The notes under the pieces were generated by a model that worked only from the letters and a program-made list of their open reading frames with translations, had not been told where the DNA came from and did no database searches. From Shewanella sp. Arc9-LZ (GTDB lineage Bacteria; Pseudomonadota; Gammaproteobacteria; Enterobacterales; Shewanellaceae), in the NCBI RefSeq assembly GCF_010092445.1, contig NZ_CP048031.1, forward strand, positions 1,922,001 through 1,986,000: a DNA stretch of 64,000 bases. Direction: 5' to 3'. This document shows, piece by piece, positions 53,259 through 62,335 of the stretch (position 1 is the stretch's first letter; each line of letters begins with the position of its first letter). The translations under genes and the position numbers were made by a program.

Positions 53259-55427
53259 ATGCGCCCGTTGTTTTTAATCTCACATTTGTCTATTAAACCT
53301 GTTTGTAAATCGCTGTGTTTTGGTTTGTTGTTTGTCATTTATGCCAGTATTACAACGGCATTTGCATCACCGTCTGGGTATCAAGAAGACGATATCACTC
53401 AAGGAACATTAGAGTACTTTCAACAAAATCAAGTGATACAAGCTTTTGCGCTAGATACACAAGTGAGCATGGATGTGTCGGGATTACTCAATCGGGTCAC
53501 CGTTAAGCAAGTGTTTATCAATGATTCTGATCAATGGGTGAATGGGCGATACCTATTTCCGTTACCTGAAACTGCAGCTGTCGATAGCATGCAGTTACGC
53601 ATTGGCGACAAAGTCATAGCAGGACAAATACAACCTAAAAAACAAGCATTACAGACTTTTGAAACTGCCAAGAAACAAGGTAAACAAGCGAGTTTGTTAC
53701 AGCAACAACGACGCAATTTGTTTACCTCAGATGTGGCCAATTTAGGGCCACACGAGCAACTCGTGGTAGAAATTAGTTATCAACAAAAGGTTGAGTATCG
53801 TGATGGGCTGTTTAGTTTACGTTTTCCATTAGCGATAACACCGCGTTATAACCCGCAAGCAGATCGCACTACCGAGCAGCCGCCATTGGCCATGCCATCG
53901 AGCGCTAATACGGCGACATCTGTTAAACAAGTAATACCTGAACTAAATGTGAAGATGCAGGTGAACATTGATGCCGGTTTTGAACTAACCTCATTAAACA
54001 GTCTTTATCATCCGATTAAACAGTCTATTGCCGGTAATCATTACAGTGTTAACTTTGACGGCAAGCAAATTGCTGACCGTGATTTTGTGCTGCAATGGCA
54101 GGCTAACGTAGGGGCATTACCACAAGCCGCGACGTTTTATCAAACCGGTAAAACCCATGTGATAAACAATAGCGTTGGACATGAACAGACAGCACAAAGA
54201 CAACCAAATCCGGTTGATAACAATATGTACTCGCTCTTGATGTTAATGCCGCCGAGTGTGGAAGTGAGCGAGCAACACCTTATTGCCAGAGAACTGATTT
54301 TAGTTATCGATACGTCTGGTTCTATGTCTGGCCAGTCTATTACTCAAGCCAAGCAAGCATTACAGTTCGCACTAGCGGGACTGCGTGACATCGACAGCTT
54401 TAATATTATTGAATTTAATAGTGACGTAACAATGTTATCTGCCACGCCATTGTCTGCTAATAGCCGTAATATTGGTAAAGCAAACCGATTTATTCAGTCA
54501 CTAGATGCTGATGGCGGCACCGAAATGCGCAGTGCATTACAAACTGCGCTGGTGGACAGCGTACAGCAAGATTCAGATCAAACCGATGCTCACAGCGAAA
54601 TGTTACGCCAAGTGATTTTTATGACCGACGGTGCCGTTGGCAACGAACATGAGTTGTATCAGCTTATTAATGATCAATTGGGTGACAGCCGATTATTCAC
54701 GGTCGGAATTGGCTCTGCACCGAATTCCGATTTTATGCGCCGAGCGGCAACAATGGGTCGAGGAACATTTACCTATATTGGCAATGAGTCTGAAGTGCAG
54801 CAAAAAATTGAACAATTACTTAATAAAATTGAGCAACCCGTGCTGACCAATATTGGCTTGTATTATCTTGATGGCAGTGTCCCGGATTATTGGCCGACCA
54901 CCATTAGCGATTTATACCAAAATGAACCCCTTTGGGTAAGTATTAAATCGGCGTCACACCAACAACAGCCCATCATAGTGTCTGGCAATATTAATGGTCA
55001 ATATTGGCAACAACAACTTGATTTTGAAGAAAATCAAGCAGCTAAGGGGATTGATTTGTTATGGGCAAATGCGCAAATAACATCACTTGAGCTTTATAAA
55101 GACAATGCCAGCCGCGACCGCGTCAATAAGCAAGTTGAAGCATTAGGCTTGTTGTATCACTTAGTGACCAGTCAAACCAGTTTAGTTGCGGTGGATGTGA
55201 CACCGGTTAACCCATTAATTGATAGCCCTATAGATGTGCAGTTACAGCCGCATATGCCCCATGGATTAAATGCATCGCAGTCGTCGCAAGTATTGCCACA
55301 AACCGGTACCGCTAGTCGATTATGGTTATTAATTGGTTTTAGTTTGCTTGGCTTAGGATTGTTGCACTATTTATGGTTAAGGCAGCGCTTACCAGGCCAA
55401 TTGTTAGTGATTGAATCACATGATTAA
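53259..55427 (+). CDS. Marine proteobacterial sortase target protein (VIT + VWA, LPQTG)
   Basis: The 722-residue protein has a signal peptide, then a VIT domain (about 45-175, NRVTVKQVFINDSDQWVNGRYLFPLPE). A VWA domain follows, with the MIDAS metal site DTSGSMSGQS (about 350) and FMTDGAVGNE. The C-terminus has the sorting signal LPQTG (679-683), a hydrophobic span and the basic residues RQR. Class GN sortase would cleave it there and hold the protein in the envelope. A 13-residue tail (LPGQLLVIESHD) continues beyond the basic residues. It lies directly upstream of the sortase gene, with 14 bases between them. Confidence 0.92.
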   Translation: MRPLFLISHLSIKPVCKSLCFGLLFVIYASITTAFASPSGYQEDDITQGTLEYFQQNQVIQAFALDTQVSMDVSGLLNRVTVKQVFINDSDQWVNGRYLFPLPETAAVDSMQLRIGDKVIAGQIQPKKQALQTFETAKKQGKQASLLQQQRRNLFTSDVANLGPHEQLVVEISYQQKVEYRDGLFSLRFPLAITPRYNPQADRTTEQPPLAMPSSANTATSVKQVIPELNVKMQVNIDAGFELTSLNSLYHPIKQSIAGNHYSVNFDGKQIADRDFVLQWQANVGALPQAATFYQTGKTHVINNSVGHEQTAQRQPNPVDNNMYSLLMLMPPSVEVSEQHLIARELILVIDTSGSMSGQSITQAKQALQFALAGLRDIDSFNIIEFNSDVTMLSATPLSANSRNIGKANRFIQSLDADGGTEMRSALQTALVDSVQQDSDQTDAHSEMLRQVIFMTDGAVGNEHELYQLINDQLGDSRLFTVGIGSAPNSDFMRRAATMGRGTFTYIGNESEVQQKIEQLLNKIEQPVLTNIGLYYLDGSVPDYWPTTISDLYQNEPLWVSIKSASHQQQPIIVSGNINGQYWQQQLDFEENQAAKGIDLLWANAQITSLELYKDNASRDRVNKQVEALGLLYHLVTSQTSLVAVDVTPVNPLIDSPIDVQLQPHMPHGLNASQSSQVLPQTGTASRLWLLIGFSLLGLGLLHYLWLRQRLPGQLLVIESHD

Positions 55428-55441
55428 ACAGGAGCGGAAAT

Positions 55442-56074
55442 ATGCAGCGAACAATATCACCGACCAAGCATTGGATTGTGATTGTGCTTCTAAGCGTACT
55501 GGGATGTGCATTATTATTACAGGGAGGTTATATGCAAGCTAAAGCCCATTTTGCCCAGTTTTTAATTGAACGGGCTTTTGAAAAAACCTTGGCAGATAGC
55601 CAACCACATAAACCCTGGTCTTGGGCAGACACTCATCCGGTAGCTAAGATGCGTGTGTTGCAACAACACAATGATAGCTTGCAACCTTTAGGCAGTGACT
55701 TATACGTATTAGCGGGGGCCTCTGGGCGTAATTTAGCCTTTGGCCCTGGATTAATGTTAGCGGGGGCGGCGTTGGGTGAGCAGGGCAATATGATAATTGC
55801 CGGCCATCGAGACAGTCATTTTATGCGTTTACAATACGTTAAGGTTGGCGACATGATTGAGCTTTATAGCACTGCAGGTGAGCGAGTGTTATATCAAATT
55901 ACTACCACGCATGTGGTGCATGAAACCGACTTAGATGTGCTGGCTCCCACAGCAGAAAGTCATTTAACCTTGATAACCTGTTATCCGTTTGACCAACTGA
56001 GTGGCAATGCCGAATATCGCTATATTGTTGAAGCTAAACCAATCGATACAAAACCGCGATACAGTGTGAGTTAG
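55442..56074 (+). CDS. Class GN sortase
   Basis: The 210-residue protein has an N-terminal signal anchor (residues 11-31) and a sortase domain. The catalytic residues are H122 (IIAGHRDSHF), C180 (LTLITCYPFD, the TLxTC motif) and R193 (NAEYRYIV). Class GN sortases of marine Gram-negative bacteria are encoded beside a single LPxTG target and the pds regulators, exactly as here. It should be a membrane-bound transpeptidase acting in the periplasm. An AGGAGCGG ribosome-binding site is present, and a terminator follows. Confidence 0.93.
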   Translation: MQRTISPTKHWIVIVLLSVLGCALLLQGGYMQAKAHFAQFLIERAFEKTLADSQPHKPWSWADTHPVAKMRVLQQHNDSLQPLGSDLYVLAGASGRNLAFGPGLMLAGAALGEQGNMIIAGHRDSHFMRLQYVKVGDMIELYSTAGERVLYQITTTHVVHETDLDVLAPTAESHLTLITCYPFDQLSGNAEYRYIVEAKPIDTKPRYSVS

Positions 56075-56104
56075 CTATTTATGGCCACTTGTCTTAATTG
56101 CAAT

Positions 56105-56138
56105 AAAAAAGCAGAGCCCAATAGGACTCTGCTTTTTT
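56105..56138. terminator. Bidirectional terminator
   Basis: AAAAAAGCAGAG and CTCTGCTTTTTT form a 12-bp stem between the convergent sortase and ilvH genes. Confidence 0.9.
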
Positions 56139-56156
56139 GTGTCAGACAACCTGTAA

Positions 56157-56651
56157 TTAGGCTCTCATTGATTTTTCACCTCGGGCTAAACCAACCACAC
56201 CAGAACGCGATATTTCAATCACTTTGGTCATATCGGTGATCGCATGGATAAACGCATCAATTTTATCGCTGGTTCCGACCATTTGGATCGTATAAATATT
56301 GGCGGTAACATCAACGATTTGGCCACGAAAAATATCAGCAGTGCGTTTGACTTCTTCGCGTTGATCGCCTTGAGCTTTCACTTTAACTAAGGCAATTTCA
56401 CGTTCAATATAGGCCGACTCGGTAATGTTAGCCACTTTCAAAATATCGATAAGCTTATGCAATTGTTTTTCAATTTGCTCAAGAATATTGGCATCAGCAA
56501 TCACGGTAATATTTAAGCGTGACAAGGTCACATCTTCAGTCGGCGCAACGGTTAAGCTTTCGATGTTGTAACCGCGTTGAGAAAATAATCCCACCACTCG
56601 TGACAAAGCGCCTGGTTGGTTTTCAAGTAATACAGAAATAATACGACGCAT
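56157..56651 (-). CDS. ilvH: Acetolactate synthase III small (regulatory) subunit
   Basis: I place the start at 56651 because the ilvI stop and the ilvH start share a base (TAATG), and [33 protein letters not shown] is then the conserved N-terminus with its ACT domain. A longer frame begins nine codons upstream inside ilvI. IlvH binds valine and regulates IlvI in the branched-chain amino-acid pathway. Length (164 residues) matches the E. coli protein. Confidence 0.95.
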   Translation of the reverse strand: MRRIISVLLENQPGALSRVVGLFSQRGYNIESLTVAPTEDVTLSRLNITVIADANILEQIEKQLHKLIDILKVANITESAYIEREIALVKVKAQGDQREEVKRTADIFRGQIVDVTANIYTIQMVGTSDKIDAFIHAITDMTKVIEISRSGVVGLARGEKSMRA

Positions 56652-58369
56652 TAGCTTTTCTCCGTTTTGCTTAGCCACATTTCGTTCATCGCGCCGCCGC
56701 GAATCAGCATTGGGTACACATGTTCAGTCTCGTCTACGCTGATATCAACAAACACTAACTTGTCTTTCATCGCCAACGCTTCAGCCAGCTTAGATTCTAA
56801 TTCATCTGGATGATTAATGTTCATTCCCACATGGCCATAGGCTTCAGCAATTTTGGCAAAGTTAGGCACAGAATCCATATAAGAATGGGAATGACGACCT
56901 GAATAAATCATGTCCTGCCACTGTTTCACCATGCCAAGGAAGCGGTTGTTTAAGTTGATAATTTTAACCGGAGTATCATATTGCAGTGCCGTTGAAAGCT
57001 CCTGAATATTCATTTGGATAGAACCATCACCCGTAACGCACACTACAGTCGCTTCAGGGAACGCCATTTTAACGCCCATTGCCGCAGGCAAACCAAAGCC
57101 CATGGTGCCTAATCCACCTGAGTTAATCCAACGGCGTGGTTTATCGAACGGATAATATAACGCGGCAAACATTTGATGTTGGCCGACATCCGACGCCACA
57201 TAAGCGTCACCATTGGTGAGTTTGTACAATGTTTCAATAACTTGCTGTGGTTTGATTCTATCTGTAGTGCGATCGAACTCTAAGCTCTTTCGTGAACGCC
57301 AAATTTCAATGTCACTCCACCATGCTGCCATAGCAGTAGCATCATTGGTGTCCTTGGATTCATCAAGTAGATCTAACATGCCGTCTAAAATATTGTCGGC
57401 AGAGCCAACAATTGGAATATCGACCCGAACCGTTTTAGAGATAGAAGATGGATCAATATCGATGTGTAAAATGGTGGCGTTAGGACAATATTTTTCAACA
57501 TTGTTGGTGGTGCGGTCGTCAAAACGGACCCCAATACCAAAGATTAAATCGGTGTTGTGCATTGCCATATTCGCTTCGTATAAACCATGCATTCCTAGCA
57601 TGCCTAAACTCTGCTTATGGGTGCCAGGAAACGCGCCTAAGCCCATCAAAGTACTCACGACAGGGATGTTTAAACGTTCGGCAAGGGCAAGTATTTGTGC
57701 ATCACAACCCGAAATAATCGCGCCACCACCGACATATAATACCGGTTTTTTAGCCGCTAACAGGGCTTGCAAACCGCGACGAATTTGTCCTTTATGACCC
57801 GATGTAGTGGGGTTATACGAACGCATTTTAACGCTGTCCGGATAAACATAATCATGCAGTATATCTGGGCTTAAACAGTCTTTAGGCAAATCAATGACCA
57901 CAGGGCCAGGGCGACCGGTAGCGGCAATGAAAAAGGCTTTTTTAACCGTTTCTGGAATGTCTTTTGCATCTGTTATTAAAAAACTGTGCTTAACGATTGG
58001 GCGAGAAATACCAATCATGTCGCATTCTTGGAAGGCATCATTACCAATCAAATTACTCGGCACTTGACCAGACAACACAACCAGTGGGATTGAATCCATG
58101 TAAGCAGTGGCAATACCAGTAATAGCATTGGTAGCACCAGGGCCTGAAGTGACTAACACGACGCCAACTTTGCCAGTTGCACGGGCATAACCATCAGCCA
58201 TGTGCACAGCGGCTTGTTCATGACGAACTAGGATGTGTTCAATACCAGATATTTTATGCAGAGAATCATAGATGTCTAATACCGAACCACCGGGATAACC
58301 GAAGATATGGCTGACACCTTCATCTATTAATGAGCGCACGATCATACTCGCGCCAGAAAGCTTTTCCAT
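56651..58369 (-). CDS. ilvI: Acetolactate synthase III large (catalytic) subunit
   Basis: The start at 58369 ([19 protein letters not shown]) matches IlvI. It follows an AAGGA ribosome-binding site; the longer frame to 58510 adds 47 unlikely residues. The ThDP-dependent enzyme has the [17 protein letters not shown] motif, a Glu for ThDP activation, and the C-terminal [15 protein letters not shown]hDP-binding motif. It condenses two pyruvates, or pyruvate and 2-oxobutyrate, in isoleucine, valine and leucine synthesis. It forms an operon with ilvH; upstream I see no clear leader peptide. Confidence 0.96.
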   Translation of the reverse strand: MEKLSGASMIVRSLIDEGVSHIFGYPGGSVLDIYDSLHKISGIEHILVRHEQAAVHMADGYARATGKVGVVLVTSGPGATNAITGIATAYMDSIPLVVLSGQVPSNLIGNDAFQECDMIGISRPIVKHSFLITDAKDIPETVKKAFFIAATGRPGPVVIDLPKDCLSPDILHDYVYPDSVKMRSYNPTTSGHKGQIRRGLQALLAAKKPVLYVGGGAIISGCDAQILALAERLNIPVVSTLMGLGAFPGTHKQSLGMLGMHGLYEANMAMHNTDLIFGIGVRFDDRTTNNVEKYCPNATILHIDIDPSSISKTVRVDIPIVGSADNILDGMLDLLDESKDTNDATAMAAWWSDIEIWRSRKSLEFDRTTDRIKPQQVIETLYKLTNGDAYVASDVGQHQMFAALYYPFDKPRRWINSGGLGTMGFGLPAAMGVKMAFPEATVVCVTGDGSIQMNIQELSTALQYDTPVKIINLNNRFLGMVKQWQDMIYSGRHSHSYMDSVPNFAKIAEAYGHVGMNINHPDELESKLAEALAMKDKLVFVDISVDETEHVYPMLIRGGAMNEMWLSKTEKS

Positions 58370-58710
58370 GAAATGAATCCTTGTTAAGTTACCGTATGGT
58401 AAACAGTATCTTGTATACAACGACGGTAATCGTTTTAAAAAATAAGTTTGAAGGATAATCCAAACTCGAAGATTGAAATTGCTGTCGCAATATTCAATGG
58501 CTGATTTCATTGTTACTGAACAAGTAACTAGCCTCCATCTTATGTAAATTTATTTTTACTGCAACCCCTTTAGTTAATTATTTTTCAAGGTTGAAATCAT
58601 TTCATGTTTATGAGCTGTTTTTTGGTTGTTGTGATGAGTTTGATGTTTAAGTGCTGCTATTTGCTCGGCGAAAGGGGATTGATAGTGTCTATCACCAATA
58701 ATAAGGCAAT
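58370..58710. other. ilvIH upstream region, no gene
   Basis: This AT-rich region holds the presumed ilvI promoter. A GTTACT/AGTAAC hairpin is visible around 58512-58530. No leader peptide rich in Leu, Ile or Val is seen, so attenuation is not supported. Lrp control is known for E. coli ilvIH, but I cannot identify a site here. Confidence 0.4.
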
Positions 58711-58735
58711 AAAAAGACCACTAAAATAGTGGTCT
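58711..58735 (-). terminator. Terminator of the Bcr/CflA exporter gene
   Basis: On the minus strand AGACCACT and AGTGGTCT form an 8-bp stem followed by five T. Confidence 0.8.
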
Positions 58736-58766
58736 CTGCATAATGTTATTTCAGAAATATTTTGCG

Positions 58767-60035
58767 TTATTCAGTTTTAGGTAAGGTACTTTGAAAAAAC
58801 TGACATAATCCGACTAGCAATATTGCGCCAAGCATCAGCGCTGAAAAGGGCACGGCAGTACCATCATAAAAGTACGCCAACAGTGGCCCTGCTACTGCAC
58901 CAAAACCAAATCTTAGCGTACCAATGACGGCAGTTGCGGTGCCGGTTTCTTGCTTGAACTTCATTAATACAATGGCGTCTGCATTGACCGACATGACCCC
59001 GAGCGAACCCATTAAAGGGATAAGCATTAACACGGTAAAATAATAACTTAAATCAAGTAAATTAACCGCTAGTAGGCCGGTTGCGGCAATGACGCCGAAG
59101 AATGTTGCTACGTGTAACATCCGTTTTGAGCCGAATCGGGTTACCACTCTAGAGTTAACAATATTAGCGAGCATCAAGGCTCCCACATTGGTGCTAAATA
59201 AAATCGCAAACAGCGATTTATCTAAATTAAACACTTCCATGTAAATAAATGGCGAAGCGGTTAAGTAACAAAAGAAAGCAAATGACGTTAATACACCGCT
59301 GGATAAATTCAGTTTGACGCCATTGCGAGCAAAGACTGTGTAGTAACCGCCTAAAAATGTCTTTTGACTGCGACTGCCAAGATCTTTATCGCTGGGCATT
59401 TTTAGTTTAAATAATACTAATACCAATAACGTGATGGCATAACAACTTTGGCTTAAAAAGATAAGATGCCAATCACCGACCTCCATAATTAAACTGCCCA
59501 AAGTAGGGGCGAGCAATGGTGCTAGCATCATGATAAGACTTACATAAGACATACCTTTGGCGGTGTTGTCGCCATAGATCTCTTTAATATAACCCGGCAC
59601 CACAACCGTGGCCGCTGCGCCAATGAGAGCTTGTGCAAAACGCAATATTAAAAACTGTTCAATACTGGTACTAAGTGCAATTAACAAGCTGATAATGGTG
59701 AAACCTAACAACCCAAAAATCACCAGTGGTCGACGACCAATTTTATCGGCAAGGGGGCCAAAAATCAGCATGCCTAAGGCATAACCTGCAAGATAAATAC
59801 TGAGAGACTGTTGTACTGTGGTGATGTCGGTCTCAAAACCTAATGCCAGCATGGACATTGCCGGTAAGTACATGTCTATGGCTAAAGGCGTAATGGCGAC
59901 AATAGCGGCAAGCATAGGGATTAGCATCGCTAAGTGGGGAATACCCGCAGAGACTGGAGACGAGTCGAATTTTGATGGCGATACCACGTGAACCTCATGT
60001 GCTTTAGGTGTTGCAGACGATGCTAATTTAATCAA
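58767..60035 (-). CDS. Bcr/CflA family MFS drug exporter
   Basis: The 422-residue protein has 12 predicted spans with the MFS motif A GPLADKIGRRPLVIFGLLG after span 2. It also has the Bcr/CflA-type stretch AITPLAIDMYLPAMSMLALGFETD in span 1. The family exports drugs such as bicyclomycin and sulphonamides, or cysteine, by proton antiport at the inner membrane. The 40-residue polar N-terminal extension is longer than usual; a later start near residue 37 (MLIPM) is possible. No local regulator is adjacent. Confidence 0.9.
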   Translation of the reverse strand: MIKLASSATPKAHEVHVVSPSKFDSSPVSAGIPHLAMLIPMLAAIVAITPLAIDMYLPAMSMLALGFETDITTVQQSLSIYLAGYALGMLIFGPLADKIGRRPLVIFGLLGFTIISLLIALSTSIEQFLILRFAQALIGAAATVVVPGYIKEIYGDNTAKGMSYVSLIMMLAPLLAPTLGSLIMEVGDWHLIFLSQSCYAITLLVLVLFKLKMPSDKDLGSRSQKTFLGGYYTVFARNGVKLNLSSGVLTSFAFFCYLTASPFIYMEVFNLDKSLFAILFSTNVGALMLANIVNSRVVTRFGSKRMLHVATFFGVIAATGLLAVNLLDLSYYFTVLMLIPLMGSLGVMSVNADAIVLMKFKQETGTATAVIGTLRFGFGAVAGPLLAYFYDGTAVPFSALMLGAILLVGLCQFFQSTLPKTE

Positions 60036-60231
60036 CGCTAGTTTACCACGATATTAGACATTTACTGCGGCTGATTTTGTAATGAATAATATATACAGAT
60101 TGTGCTTACATTTTCATTATATTGATTTTTATTGATGGCACATAAATGCAACATTATTGTCATTAAAGCTTCATTGTTTTTGATTAGATTATTCGCTTTA
60201 GATTACCAACCTCTATTCGGAACTTTAGTTT

Positions 60232-62148
60232 ATGATGCGCTTTGTTCAAGGAAAAACGGCACTGTTAGTGTCTGCAATAATGACCACCATGCTACTAACA
60301 GCGTGCGATGGCGATGACGGCCAAATGGGCTCAAAGGGTGATAGTGGCGTAGATGGAGCCAGTGGTAATAATGGTTTATCTGCTTTGGTTAGTGTAACCC
60401 CTCTTGCTGTAGGTCATGATCAGTGCGCGTTTGGTGGTCAGCAAATTGACACTGGATTAGACACTAATAGTAACGGCGTATTAGAGATGAGTGAGGTTGA
60501 TAGCAACCAAACTCAAACGATTTGTAATGTTACCCAAAATACTTTGGCAGTTGATTTAGTGGGGCGTTATCAGTCTGGTGTTTATGGCTTAAGTGCTGCA
60601 GAAATTGTCGATTATCATCCGTTGAGTCAGAGCGCATTTGTGGTGAATGCTCAAAGTGGCAAAGTAGATGTACTCGATTTATCGACATTAACTCAAACAG
60701 CCGTTCAAGATGAAGCAGGCTACAGTTTAAATAATATTGCCAAAAAGACCGAATTGAATATTAGCGTCGATACCGGGTTAACCTTACTGGGCGCCGTGAA
60801 CAGTGTCAGTGTCTCGGGTAATTTGTTAGCGGCAGCCGTTGAGCGAGGCGATGCGTTAGGTAACGCTACTCAAGGTAATGGTATAGTGGCGTTCTATCGA
60901 TTATCTGAAAGCGCATTACCCGTTTATTTGTCGTTTGTTGAGGTGGGTGCATTACCTGATAATGTCACTTTTAGCCCTGACGGTAGTGTGTTGTTAGTTG
61001 CCGGTGAAGGTGAGCCTAATAGCGCTTATGATGTTGACCCTGAAGGTTCTGTTGCGTTAATTGCCATTGTGGGTGGTGTGCCAGCAACCACGGCAACTGT
61101 CATTGATTTTAAAGATTTTAATATTGGTGGTACGCGTAATTCAGAGCTTAATCCATTGATTAAAATTAATGGTCCTGGCGCGAGTGTGGCGCAAGATTTA
61201 GAACCTGAGTACATTTCAGTGTCAGCTGACAGTCAATTTGCGTATGTCAGTTTACAAGAAAACAATGCTATTGCTGTGATTGATATAGCAACAGCAACGG
61301 TAAAGCGTATTATTGCATTAGGGCTTAAAGATTTTGGTTTAGACGCTAATAAAATTGATGCCAGTGACAAAGACGATGCCATAAATTTACAAACTTACGA
61401 AGGTGTTTATGGTATGTATCAACCTGATACTATTGCTAGTTATCGATGGAATAATACTGATTTTATCGTAACGGCCAACGAAGGTGATGCCCGCGACTAT
61501 GACGGTTTTTCTGAAGAAGCTCGAGCTGAAGATTTGAATTTAGATCCTAACCATCCGCAGTTTGCTGCCGCACAAGATAAAACCCAACTTGGGCGCTTAA
61601 AAGTCACCACGAGTATGGGCGATGAGAATAATGATGGCTTAATGGATAAAATAGTCGCTTACGGTGGCCGTTCATTTTCGATTTGGACTGCAGAAGGGCA
61701 ACAAGTTTTTGACAGTGGTAGTGATTTCGAGCGTATTACCGCGGCGTTATTAGCGATGAACTTCAATAACAACAACGATGAAAACAAAGGTGATAGCCGC
61801 AGCGACGACAAAGGCCCGGAGCCAGAGGCATTAGCTATTGGCCAAATAGGTTCACATACTTATGCCTTTATTGGTTTAGAACGCACCGGTGGTTTTATGA
61901 TCTACGACATTACTAACCCTTTTGCCGTATCGTTTGTCGATTATGTTCGTAATCGTAATTTTGATGCCGACTTTGCCATTGATACCGACACTGGCGAAGT
62001 AGAAGGTGATGCCTCTTTAGCGGGTGATTTAGGTCCTGAGGGGATGAAGTTTATTGCTAGTCAATACAGCCCTACCGGATTGCCATTATTGTTAATTGGT
62101 AATGAAGTCAGCGGCACCACTGTGGTATATCAATTACGTTTACAGTAA
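60232..62148 (+). CDS. Choice-of-anchor I family lipoprotein with collagen-like segment
   Basis: The start MMRFVQGKTALLVSAIMTTMLLTAC gives a lipoprotein signal with the lipobox LTAC. It is followed by a short collagen-like Gly-X-X run (GQMGSKGDSGVDGASGNNG) and a DUF7151-type segment (DQCAFGGQQIDTGLDTNSNG). The rest is a large beta-propeller-like domain of the choice-of-anchor I type, with repeated NVTFSPDGSVLLVAGEGEPN and ITANEGDARDYDGF motifs. Such proteins are probably surface or periplasmic esterase- or phosphatase-like, but the reaction is unproved. The gene is monocistronic with a terminator. Confidence 0.8.
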   Translation: MMRFVQGKTALLVSAIMTTMLLTACDGDDGQMGSKGDSGVDGASGNNGLSALVSVTPLAVGHDQCAFGGQQIDTGLDTNSNGVLEMSEVDSNQTQTICNVTQNTLAVDLVGRYQSGVYGLSAAEIVDYHPLSQSAFVVNAQSGKVDVLDLSTLTQTAVQDEAGYSLNNIAKKTELNISVDTGLTLLGAVNSVSVSGNLLAAAVERGDALGNATQGNGIVAFYRLSESALPVYLSFVEVGALPDNVTFSPDGSVLLVAGEGEPNSAYDVDPEGSVALIAIVGGVPATTATVIDFKDFNIGGTRNSELNPLIKINGPGASVAQDLEPEYISVSADSQFAYVSLQENNAIAVIDIATATVKRIIALGLKDFGLDANKIDASDKDDAINLQTYEGVYGMYQPDTIASYRWNNTDFIVTANEGDARDYDGFSEEARAEDLNLDPNHPQFAAAQDKTQLGRLKVTTSMGDENNDGLMDKIVAYGGRSFSIWTAEGQQVFDSGSDFERITAALLAMNFNNNNDENKGDSRSDDKGPEPEALAIGQIGSHTYAFIGLERTGGFMIYDITNPFAVSFVDYVRNRNFDADFAIDTDTGEVEGDASLAGDLGPEGMKFIASQYSPTGLPLLLIGNEVSGTTVVYQLRLQ

Positions 62149-62207
62149 CGATATCGCTACTTCTGTATCATTACGGCTATTTTATATTAGCCACAAATTA
62201 GTAACTC

Positions 62208-62242
62208 AAAACGCCAAGTCTAACTCGCTTGGCGTTTTTTAT
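62208..62242 (+). terminator. Rho-independent terminator
   Basis: AACGCCAAG and CTTGGCGTT form a 9-bp stem followed by a T-run, 60 bases after the lipoprotein stop. Confidence 0.9.
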
Positions 62243-62335
62243 TGGATGAAATTTTATTTATCGTTGGTGAATATGTCGTAATTAATTTGAAATAAAACTA
62301 TGATAACAACCTGCTTTATTATTATTGAGGTTGTT

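Noticed and set aside
58370..58560. Leader peptide or attenuator of ilvIH
   Set aside because: No short frame rich in Leu, Ile or Val with a ribosome-binding site and terminator was seen.
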